This document shows positions 57,385 to 64,000 of a stretch of 64,000 nucleotides of DNA, in pieces (the stretch's first letter is position 1; each line of letters opens with the position of its first letter). The notes under the pieces are model-generated. The model saw only the letters and a program-made list of their open reading frames with translations, was not told the DNA's origin and did no database searches. This stretch comes from Leptospira kobayashii (GTDB lineage Bacteria; Spirochaetota; Leptospiria; Leptospirales; Leptospiraceae): NCBI RefSeq assembly GCF_003114835.2, contig NZ_AP025028.1:3376001-3440000 (forward strand). The letters are read 5' to 3'. The translations under genes were made by a program, and so were the position numbers.

Positions 57385-58425
57385 TTACTTACCTTCCAAT
57401 AAATTCGAATACAAATTTCTCAAATAATCTTCTTCAAAATCCAAAAGATCCACGCTCCTACGAGCCATGATTTTTTTCGTATCGGCAAGGAAAGATTCCA
57501 ACTGATAATGTTTTCCAGCGCTGATCCAGGTGAAAGGATGTTGGTATCCCGAAACTCTTGCATCCAACAAGTTGGAACCGATATCTACGACCGATCCCGT
57601 ATTCAACATGACTCCGATGGCGATTTTGGCAAAAGGCCCCAATACCGAACCGAATTTGATCGTTCCGGTATTTGTTTCCGAATCACTTAACTTTAATTTT
57701 ACGATACCGTAATTGTTTTTTAAATCGCTAGTGGTAGCCAAAGCTCCCAGATTCACCCAACTGGAAACAAAGGAATGACCGAGAAAACCTTCATGGTGTT
57801 TGTTGGCGTAATCCAAGATAATAGAATTTTCAACTTCTCCGCCGATCCTGCAATTTTTTCCGATCAAACTTCCGCCTGCAATTCTGGCATTATCTATTTG
57901 AGAAGATTTACCGATATAGAGGGGACCTTCCAAAAAGCTGAAGGAAGATATTTTGGCCCCTTCGTCCACAAGAATAGGTCCGGTCGAAGTATCGAAAACC
58001 ACTCCTGGATAAACAGTGACACTCGGGTGAAGATAAAGATGTTTTTCCTTACCTACGATATGAAATCCCGATCCTTTGATTTTATAATTTTTACGGTATT
58101 TTTTCCAGTCCTTATTCAGACTGAGTATTTCTTCTATAATGGAAGTAACAACTCTTTGCAATTCCCAAGGCAAATAACTTTCGGCAAGAATCGTCTCATC
58201 ATACGAAATCTCTTTAAAAGGTAAAAGATCCGGATGTCTTTGCAAAACGAGCCTGGTAAAGCCGGGATCATCTGCCGTATAATATATATTTGCTGACGGG
58301 TATTTGAATCGAAGTTTGTCCAACAAATTCATTCCCCCCAAATTCCATTCCAAGAAAGAGTGAAACCTGGAAATGGGGTCTAAAATTTTGGGGCGATTTC
58401 GTTCGTCAATTAGGATCGATTTCAC
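57385..58425 (-). CDS. GlmU-like protein with left-handed beta-helix (TIGR03991 type)
   Basis: 346 residues. A short N-terminal part (about 1-130) without the classic sugar-nucleotidyl loop LAAGxGTRM, then a hexapeptide beta-helix (LHPSVTVYPGVV, IGKNCRIGGEV, VNLGALATTSDLKN, IKFGSVLGPFAKI, DIGSNLLDARVSG). Such alternative GlmU proteins are known in Bacteroidetes and spirochaetes and are thought to make UDP-GlcNAc from GlcN-1-P. Gene order glmM, glmS, glmU-like supports this. Whether this chain does the uridylyltransfer as well as the acetyltransfer is uncertain. The loop EGFLGHSFVS is near the acetyl-CoA site in such helices. Confidence 0.8.
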   Translation of the reverse strand: MKSILIDERNRPKILDPISRFHSFLEWNLGGMNLLDKLRFKYPSANIYYTADDPGFTRLVLQRHPDLLPFKEISYDETILAESYLPWELQRVVTSIIEEILSLNKDWKKYRKNYKIKGSGFHIVGKEKHLYLHPSVTVYPGVVFDTSTGPILVDEGAKISSFSFLEGPLYIGKSSQIDNARIAGGSLIGKNCRIGGEVENSIILDYANKHHEGFLGHSFVSSWVNLGALATTSDLKNNYGIVKLKLSDSETNTGTIKFGSVLGPFAKIAIGVMLNTGSVVDIGSNLLDARVSGYQHPFTWISAGKHYQLESFLADTKKIMARRSVDLLDFEEDYLRNLYSNLLEGK

Positions 58426-58431
58426 GATTTT

Positions 58432-60267
58432 TTACTCAACGGTTACCGATTTTGCCAAGTTACGCGGTTGGTCCACATTGCATCCGCGTAAGATTGCAAT
58501 ATGATAGGATAACAACTGTAAAGGGACGACTGCAAGTAATGGAACCAAAGGATCTGCAATACTAGGAATCTCGAAAGTGAAATCTGCCATGGATTGGATT
58601 TCTTTGTCGCCTTCCGTTACGATGGCAATCACTCTTCCTTTTCTGGCTTTGACTTCCTGGATATTGGAAACCACTTTCTCATAAGATGCGTCTTTTGTTG
58701 CAATGAAGACAACCGGCATGTCCTCATCAATCAGTGCAATAGGGCCGTGTTTCATTTCCGCTGCAGGATAACCTTCCGCATGAATGTAGGAAATTTCTTT
58801 CAACTTCAAAGCTCCTTCCAAAGCCACTGGAAAATTGAACCCTCTTCCCAGATAAAGGAAGTTACGCGCTTGATAAAAGGATTTGGATATCGTTAAAATT
58901 TCATCCGCTTTGGAAAGTATCTTCGCCACTTTATCGGGAATCGTATCCAATCCGAATAACAATTCCTGGTATTGACTGAGAGAGATCGTACCTTTTTTGA
59001 GCCCGAGATACATTGCCATCATGGTAAGTATGGTAACTTGAGATGTAAACGCCTTTGTAGATGCGACCCCGATTTCAGGACCCGCATGCAAATAAGCGCC
59101 CGCATCGGAAGCACGTGCAATGGAAGAACCCACCACATTACAAACTCCGAAGATCAAAGCTCCTTTTGATTTTGCGAGTTCGATCGCCGCCAAAGTATCC
59201 GCAGTCTCACCTGACTGGGATACTGCGATGACGATATCTTTTTCCCCTACGACGGGATTGCGATAACGAAACTCGGAAGCATATTCCACTTCCGCAGGAA
59301 TCCTTGCCAAATCTTCGAAAAGGTATTCGCCGATAAGACCTGCATGCCAGGAAGTTCCGCAACCGATGAGAAGTAGTCTGTCTGCATTCAAAAAACGATT
59401 CAGATACTGATCGATCCCGCTCATAAACAGATGGTGTTCTCTGGATACCAACCGACCTCTCATCGCATCTTTGATGGACTTGGGTTGCTCAAAAATTTCT
59501 TTGAGCATAAAATGAGGATAACCACCCTTCTCGATATCTTCCAAATCAAGTTCCAGTTTTTGGATAAAAGGAGTTTTAGTGACATTTTCCAGGTTTTTAA
59601 CAGTGAGGCTTCCGTCTTTAATCACGGCCATTTCACGATCGTTCAGATAAGTTACGTTGTTCGTATATTCGATGATAGGTGTTGCATCGGAAGCTACGAA
59701 AAATTCGTCTTCGCCGATTCCTACAACGAGAGGAGATCCTTTCCTCGCGGCAATCATGGTGCGATCGTCATCTTTGGAAAGAACAACGATCGCATAAGCT
59801 CCTACCACTTCGTTCAAAGCAAGGCGGACAGCTTCGTCTATGGAACAATTGTTTTGTTTTTTGATCTCTTCGATGAGATGAATGAGAACTTCCGAATCCG
59901 TATCGGAATTGAATTTATGGCCGGCCTTTTCCAATTCCTTTTTGATTGCGGAATAGTTTTCAATGATTCCGTTGTGAATGATCGCAAGTTTACCGTCCGT
60001 CGAAGTATGAGGATGGGCGTTTTTATCATTCGGCTCTCCGTGAGTTGCCCAACGGGTATGACCGATCCCTACGGTAGCGGAAAGTGTTCTTGTGCCTATT
60101 TCAAGTTCAAGATCGGAAACTTTTCCTTTCTTTTTTACGATCTCGAGATTACCGTTTAACATTGCCACACCGGCACTGTCATAACCTCTGTATTCCAGGC
60201 GTTTTAATCCTTTGATGATGACGGGAAGAGCATCTCTCTTGCCTAAATAACCTACGATTCCACACAT
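58432..60267 (-). CDS. glmS: Glutamine-fructose-6-phosphate aminotransferase
   Basis: 611 residues starting at ATG 60265-60267 (MCGIVGYLG), with GAGGG upstream; an in-frame extension to 60390 lies inside glmM and would bury the catalytic N-terminal Cys. Domains are the Ntn glutaminase (Cys1 after Met removal; RWATHGEPNDKNAHPH) and two SIS isomerase domains (GCGTSWHAGLIGEYLFE, SQSGETADT, GVASTKAFTSQ). It makes GlcN-6-P, the first step toward UDP-GlcNAc. The last 16 bases of glmM overlap it. Confidence 0.96.
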   Translation of the reverse strand: MCGIVGYLGKRDALPVIIKGLKRLEYRGYDSAGVAMLNGNLEIVKKKGKVSDLELEIGTRTLSATVGIGHTRWATHGEPNDKNAHPHTSTDGKLAIIHNGIIENYSAIKKELEKAGHKFNSDTDSEVLIHLIEEIKKQNNCSIDEAVRLALNEVVGAYAIVVLSKDDDRTMIAARKGSPLVVGIGEDEFFVASDATPIIEYTNNVTYLNDREMAVIKDGSLTVKNLENVTKTPFIQKLELDLEDIEKGGYPHFMLKEIFEQPKSIKDAMRGRLVSREHHLFMSGIDQYLNRFLNADRLLLIGCGTSWHAGLIGEYLFEDLARIPAEVEYASEFRYRNPVVGEKDIVIAVSQSGETADTLAAIELAKSKGALIFGVCNVVGSSIARASDAGAYLHAGPEIGVASTKAFTSQVTILTMMAMYLGLKKGTISLSQYQELLFGLDTIPDKVAKILSKADEILTISKSFYQARNFLYLGRGFNFPVALEGALKLKEISYIHAEGYPAAEMKHGPIALIDEDMPVVFIATKDASYEKVVSNIQEVKARKGRVIAIVTEGDKEIQSMADFTFEIPSIADPLVPLLAVVPLQLLSYHIAILRGCNVDQPRNLAKSVTVE

Positions 60268-61628
60268 GATTTTACCCTCTTTAAGGTTTGTTGCAAGTCT
60301 TCGTTCGACTTTGCTTCTGCAATGACTCGAAATATTGGTTCGGTGTTGGATGGACGAATATGAATCCATCTGTCTTCTTCGGATAACCAAAGTCCGTCTT
60401 TTTCGGATGTTTTTGCTTTTGGAAATCCGTTTCTAAATTTTCCATAAAGCGTTTCCAAAGAAAAACCTTTTGGCAAAGGAAAAGATTGTTTTTCCATATG
60501 GATGGAAGGTAAGCCGGAAACAAGTGCATCAATGGTTTTATTTTCTTCCGACATCAGATTCAATATATGTCCGATACCGGACAGAGTGTCCCGTCCGAAA
60601 GAAGGAACTTTAGGATCAATGACTCCTCCGTTCCCTTCTCCTCCGAACACTGCTTTTTCGGCTAACATTTCTTCTACGACATTCGCTTCTCCTACTTTGG
60701 AGCGGATGACCTTGGCACCGAATAGAGAAGCGACATGTTCATTAAGAAAACTTGTGGATAAATTGACGACCACCTTACTCCCCTTTTTCGAAGAAGAAAG
60801 TATGTTTTGCAAAGCAAGGGGAAGAGTCAACTCCTCCGATATGGCGCCCAGCTTGGGAGTGAATAAAACCAAACGATCCGCATCGGGATCAAGTGCAAAA
60901 CCTATATCTGCTTTTGATTTTAAGAATGCTTTTTCCGACGATTTCAAAGCTGCCGGTGTAGGTTCGGGAGGTCTGGGAAAAGTTCCGTCCGGTTTGCAGT
61001 TATGTTCAACCACAACGCAACCTAACTCGCGTAAGAATTTCGGAATTACAAAGGAGCCTGCTCCGCCGACAGCATCTACGAATACTTTGAATTTTTTCTT
61101 TTTGATCTTTGGCAGATTGATTCGTGCCAGTACCGATTTGATATGCAAATCTATATATTCTTCCCCGAAACCCACAGTGCCTTTGGGATGAATCATCTCG
61201 GGTGAAAACTGAAAACGTTTCAATTGATCAATCAAGGTTTCATTTTCCTTCGCATTGAAGAAAAATCCTTCTTTGGAAATAAACTTAAATGCGTTCCATT
61301 CCATCGGATTATGAGAAGCGGAAATCATGATCCCACCGCGTGCTTTCGAAAGTTTAACGACTGCCTTGGTAGTGGGAGTGGGAACCAGTCCCAAAGAAAG
61401 TATGGAAGAACCATTTGCCAGTAGAGCGGCCGTTAGTAGGTGTTCCAAATAAGGCCCGCTTGGTCTTGAGTCACGTCCGATCACTACGTTTCCATGATTC
61501 ATCATGGTTGCGAATGACTGCGCAAATAATAAAGCTTCCGAAAGACCAAACCCGTTTGCTATTTTCCCTCTGACTCCGGAGATGGAAATCATCAGGTTGG
61601 ACAAATCGTATTCTTTAGAAATTCTCAT
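60252..61628 (-). CDS. glmM: Phosphoglucosamine mutase-like phosphohexomutase
   Basis: 458 residues with the four phosphohexomutase blocks: SISGVRG and VIGRDSRPSG at the start, catalytic Ser105 in MISASHNPMEWNAFK, the metal loop FALDPDADRLV, a sugar loop GEGNGGVIDP, and the phosphate loop RPSNTEPIFRV. It converts GlcN-6-P to GlcN-1-P. The sugar loop is GEGNGG rather than GEQSGH of typical bacterial GlmM, resembling archaeal-type or PMM/PGM relatives, but the glmS-glmU-like neighbours support a GlmM role. The first gene of the operon, its start is 98 bases from tRNA-Val. Confidence 0.88.
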   Translation of the reverse strand: MRISKEYDLSNLMISISGVRGKIANGFGLSEALLFAQSFATMMNHGNVVIGRDSRPSGPYLEHLLTAALLANGSSILSLGLVPTPTTKAVVKLSKARGGIMISASHNPMEWNAFKFISKEGFFFNAKENETLIDQLKRFQFSPEMIHPKGTVGFGEEYIDLHIKSVLARINLPKIKKKKFKVFVDAVGGAGSFVIPKFLRELGCVVVEHNCKPDGTFPRPPEPTPAALKSSEKAFLKSKADIGFALDPDADRLVLFTPKLGAISEELTLPLALQNILSSSKKGSKVVVNLSTSFLNEHVASLFGAKVIRSKVGEANVVEEMLAEKAVFGGEGNGGVIDPKVPSFGRDTLSGIGHILNLMSEENKTIDALVSGLPSIHMEKQSFPLPKGFSLETLYGKFRNGFPKAKTSEKDGLWLSEEDRWIHIRPSNTEPIFRVIAEAKSNEDLQQTLKRVKSCVES

Positions 61629-61725
61629 AAATTCTAATCCAAAATGGCGTTTCCAGAGGGGAAGTCTATTCTTTTAGGTTTTAGGAATGGAGGTTTGAAA
61701 AAGTAAATGGCGGAAGGAACGGATT

Positions 61726-61798
61726 TGGGCGATGACAGGATTGAACTGCCGACCCGCTGCTTGTAAGGCAGCTGCTCTCCCAGCTGAGCTAATCGCCC
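61726..61798 (-). tRNA. tRNA-Val, anticodon UAC
   Basis: Read on the minus strand, a full cloverleaf: acceptor GGGCGAT pairs with ATCGCCC, D-arm GCTC/GAGC, anticodon arm GCTGC-CTTACAA-GCAGC with UAC at 34-36, and T-arm GGCAG-TTCAATC-CTGTC. Discriminator base A at 61726; the CCA is not encoded. It is a single tRNA between rpsT and glmM. Confidence 0.97.
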
Positions 61799-61901
61799 GT
61801 TCGTTCGTATAGTCATTAAAAAACACAGGACTTGGATGTCTAGAGTTTTAGAGATTTTAAAGTTTGGATTTCTTAAGAATTTAGGATTGCCCGAAAATAA
61901 A

Positions 61902-61929
61902 AAAGGCCGCAGCTCTCTGCGACCTTTTC
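61902..61929 (-). terminator. Rho-independent terminator of rpsT
   Basis: A 12-pair stem with one mismatch (AAAAGGCCGCAG with CTGCGACCTTTT, loop CTCT), 24 bases past the rpsT stop; on the minus strand it is followed by TTTTTATTTTC. It separates rpsT from the tRNA gene. Confidence 0.85.
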
Positions 61930-61953
61930 ATTCATTAGCTATGGGAAAAAATG

Positions 61954-62232
61954 TTAGGCGCTAGCCGGTTTAGCTAACAAATTGATTTTTGCAGCCATTC
62001 TTGCTTTCTTTCTATCAGCGTTCTTTTTATGAATGAGATTGGTTTTTGCAGCTCTGTCTATCTTAGAAGCGTATTTGGAGAAAAAGCCAAGAGCTTCTTC
62101 TTTGTTTCCTGATTTGATAGCTTTCAGCAAACCACGTGCGTATGTACGGATTTCCGTTCTGTCTTGTGAATTGCGCTCTTTTCTGCGCTCTGTGCGTCGA
62201 ATGTCTTTTTTAGAAGATCGTAAATTAGCCAA
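61954..62232 (-). CDS. rpsT: 30S ribosomal protein S20
   Basis: 92 residues, highly basic: MANLRSSKKDIRRTERR at the start, then ARGLLKAIKSGNKEEA and KTNLIHKKNADRKKAR, the conserved S20 blocks. S20 binds 16S rRNA early in 30S assembly. The start is TTG at 62230-62232 with AGGGGA six bases upstream; no ATG is available. E. coli rpsT also begins with UUG, where weak initiation takes part in autoregulation. A terminator follows at 61902. Confidence 0.96.
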   Translation of the reverse strand: MANLRSSKKDIRRTERRKERNSQDRTEIRTYARGLLKAIKSGNKEEALGFFSKYASKIDRAAKTNLIHKKNADRKKARMAAKINLLAKPASA

Positions 62233-62354
62233 GGAATGTCCCCTACGAGGAATTTTTACTTATCTTTTGAGTACCACTCTCCGGGTCAAGGCGAAAGAGA
62301 AAAAAATCCGAACCATTTCCCCCGGTTTTCGACCTTTCCAAAGAGAGGAAACCC

Positions 62355-62639
62355 ATGTTTTACAGTTTACTGGAATTTGACAAAGAATTAGCAGAAATCA
62401 TTACAGAAAAACATTTGGATTTAGGGCTGGTACTCAGATTCGCTATCCTTCAACTTTCCCGCGAGAAAGTCTCTGTTTGGGAAAGGGATTCTTCTTTTTC
62501 CGAATACCATAATAGAGTGAATCTCTCACGTTCCGATTTTTTTACATTATATCGCAAGTCTTTAGAGAACGAAGTTGACCCGAACGTACTTCTATCTTAT
62601 GCTTTTACTGAAGCGTTATTGGATATATTGAGACTGTGA
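62355..62639 (+). CDS. Small helical protein of unknown function
   Basis: 94 residues from ATG 62355 with AGAGAGGAAACC upstream. Predicted alpha-helical, acidic N-half (LLEFDKELAEIITEKHLDLG), no signal, no Cys, no motif I recognise. Its stop overlaps the GTG start of the next gene by 4 bases; a third gene overlaps that, so the three form a tightly coupled operon which leaves the window. Confidence 0.6.
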   Translation: MFYSLLEFDKELAEIITEKHLDLGLVLRFAILQLSREKVSVWERDSSFSEYHNRVNLSRSDFFTLYRKSLENEVDPNVLLSYAFTEALLDILRL

Positions 62640-63640
62640 CACCGGATAAAGGAAAAGGCAATTATATACGAATCGATTCTATCTCGGAAATAGATCCGAA
62701 TCGTATGTCCATTTCCCAAATCAATCAAAGATTCATTGATAAAGATGACAATCGTTATGCGCTACGTTTCAACAAGGATACAAGACGCATAGAAATCATA
62801 AAGATCACTTCCGCTAAGGAATTTGAAGTAGTGAGCACAACGGGAGATACAAATATCCCTTCCAAACCCACTCTCTCATCGATCAAAGATTTATCCGAAA
62901 CTTCCAAACGAATTCCCCCGAAAGAATCGGAAAATCAAAACACTCCTCCGGAAGAACCTACCGACTTTCTGATGGAAGGCGATATCGATCTGAATATTAT
63001 GGATGGAACGGAAACAGTGTCCCATCCGTCCTCTCTCTCACTTGATTCCGATACATCTCCTTCTTTACAACCGAATTTGGAAACAACCGAATTTCGTCCC
63101 GCAAGAGGACTCATCGATCATTTCATCAAGATGCTTGGAACTTATAAGGAAAGATCAAACGCAATCATCAAAAACTTACAAGCATCCCGTATTTTTGAAA
63201 TTACGGGAGATCCCTCAGAAAATAAAAATATTGTAGGGAATTTAGCTAGAGAATTTGAATCACAAGTTTTTGAAGCATTGGATAAAATGGTCGATTTGCA
63301 TAAAGAAATGTCGTCATATCCTCGTCCAATTACTTATTATATCTCAAAAGCTCCCGCCGACAAACGGGAAGAGATGAAACTTATTGAGTCAGATAAAGAT
63401 AAGCTGGACAATCTTCATCTATTTGAAATGCAAAGACATGCAGAAACTATCATTAAGGATTTGAAAAAACTAAGTCTTCAGTTGATGAATATTCTGAACT
63501 TGAAGACGGAAACACAAGTTAAACAATTACAATATCCCAACCAACTCATGTATGTCGATGCGAAGACTGCATCATTGTATTTTTCGCAAGACTTGGACAA
63601 GTCCATTATGGAGGTTGAGAACTGGAAAAAACAAAAATGA
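62636..63640 (+). CDS. Protein of unknown function with helical C-terminal domain
   Basis: 334 residues, start GTG at 62636 in a GTGA overlap. The first 75 residues are a small beta domain (NYIRIDSISEIDPNRMS); residues about 75-150 are low-complexity (Pro/Ser/Glu/Thr), probably unstructured; residues 155-334 are amphipathic helices (LARGLIDHF is not exact; RGLIDHFIKMLGTYKERS, HAETIIKDLKKLSLQLMNILN). No family recognised. Coupled to the genes on both sides. Confidence 0.6.
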   Translation: MTPDKGKGNYIRIDSISEIDPNRMSISQINQRFIDKDDNRYALRFNKDTRRIEIIKITSAKEFEVVSTTGDTNIPSKPTLSSIKDLSETSKRIPPKESENQNTPPEEPTDFLMEGDIDLNIMDGTETVSHPSSLSLDSDTSPSLQPNLETTEFRPARGLIDHFIKMLGTYKERSNAIIKNLQASRIFEITGDPSENKNIVGNLAREFESQVFEALDKMVDLHKEMSSYPRPITYYISKAPADKREEMKLIESDKDKLDNLHLFEMQRHAETIIKDLKKLSLQLMNILNLKTETQVKQLQYPNQLMYVDAKTASLYFSQDLDKSIMEVENWKKQK

Positions 63641-64000
63641 ATAAAGAACTAGCTGAATCAGAAGTAAAAGCACTATTAGAAAAAATAAGAACAGACTATA
63701 GAGAAAATGCCAAACTCCACCCCAAGGCATTCGACATTGTAGAATTCGAAAAAAGATACCTTCAAATCCTCCAACTGAGAGGCAATATAACAAAGTTTAT
63801 ATCGGAAGAAGTGGTTTTTTTAGAACAACTCAAAAGTAAATACAAAGAACTGGTCGCAAAGAAAGAAGCCGGCAAAGGCGAAACACTCAACCGAATTATG
63901 GATGAGTCTTTGGAAAGATTGTCCAAATATTCCAAGATAGATTTTCATCCTATGGCAAAAACGGAAATCCGCTATTTTTACGGTGCCATGGTGGATTTTG
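63637..64000 (+). CDS. Protein of unknown function (cut by the right window edge)
   Basis: The frame starts at ATG 63637-63639, overlapping the previous stop (ATGA), and stays open for 121 codons to the edge. The visible part is charged and helical (ELAESEVKALLEKIRTDY, RLSKYSKIDFHPMAK) with no signal peptide or known motif. Probably the third gene of the same operon; the rest of the protein is unseen. Confidence 0.7.
   Translation, partial: MNKELAESEVKALLEKIRTDYRENAKLHPKAFDIVEFEKRYLQILQLRGNITKFISEEVVFLEQLKSKYKELVAKKEAGKGETLNRIMDESLERLSKYSKIDFHPMAKTEIRYFYGAMVDF

Noticed and set aside
59431..60159. A 242-codon plus-strand open frame
   Set aside because: It lies wholly antisense to glmS, whose domains are unmistakable; the product has no motif and the frame has no ribosome site.
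60268..60390. 41-residue extension of GlmS
   Set aside because: GlmS needs a free N-terminal Cys after Met removal; the MCGIVGY start fits and the extension lies in the glmM coding end.
60502..61191. A 229-codon plus-strand open frame
   Set aside because: It is antisense to glmM, which has all catalytic blocks; low-complexity serine/proline-rich product, typical of a shadow frame.

Overview
The window reads as chromosomal DNA of a Leptospira-like spirochaete, probably of the saprophytic side of the genus. This is inferred from gene content, not from a search. The signs are moderately AT-rich DNA, several protein types I associate with Leptospira (DUF1574 acyl-transfer accessory, TIGR04454-type small lipoprotein, SprA-like HELGH protein, TIGR03991-type GlmU), spirochaete-style lipoboxes and a signalling-rich repertoire. 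It is densely coded with short gaps and many 4-bp ATGA overlaps. No gene-free stretch exceeds 300 bases. There is no CRISPR, prophage or intact insertion sequence, and only one tRNA.

Layout. 1-8.7 kb: a cut-off DUF455 gene, an alkyltransferase-like protein overlapping thiD, a GAF-GAF-AAA-Fis sigma-54 activator, then PP2C phosphatase-tilS-engB; tilS carries a -1 frame break on a run of ten A. 8.7-14.2 kb: a metallopeptidase-like protein and a tandem duplication of an outer-membrane barrel plus DUF1566-type lipoprotein pair. 14.3-19.2 kb: biotin carboxylase and biotin carrier, an LTA-synthase-like membrane sulfatase-fold enzyme, a DUF2889-like protein and a tiny secreted protein built of six 11-residue repeats. 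19.3-21.7 kb: a 782-residue three-domain protein (dead isochorismatase fold, kinase-like fold, dual-specificity phosphatase), the most unusual gene here. 21.7-28.2 kb: response regulator, acyltransferase, exported proteins, DUF2225 protein, truA. 28.3-33.8 kb: membrane adenylate cyclase, FecR-like protein and two exported proteins in one operon. 33.8-39.1 kb: DUF1574-MBOAT-NYN on the minus strand, then an SDR/FAD-oxidase pair resembling DprE2/DprE1.

39.1-47.0 kb is one long minus-strand envelope operon: Zn-ribbon protein, TPR-like protein, rsmD, PBP1C, thioesterase, PP2C phosphatase, LPS-export permease, MscS channel. 47-50.4 kb holds exported proteins, SufE and a serine hydrolase. 50.4-50.7 kb holds a decayed antitoxin gene with an intact 12-bp palindromic operator. 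50.7-53.8 kb: HtrA protease-RuvB-TonB-like protein. 54.4-61.6 kb: glmM-glmS-glmU-like (UDP-GlcNAc synthesis), alpha/beta hydrolase, acyl-CoA carboxylase beta subunit and a STAS anti-anti-sigma protein. The window closes with tRNA-Val(UAC), rpsT with a UUG start, and three overlapping genes of unknown function.

Themes: envelope building (UDP-GlcNAc, PBP1C, LptG/F, MBOAT, LTA-synthase-like, barrels), and regulation by GAF sensors, two PP2C phosphatases with a STAS partner, cyclic AMP and a sigma-54 activator. Calls come from motif recognition by eye; family assignments should be read as unsearched.
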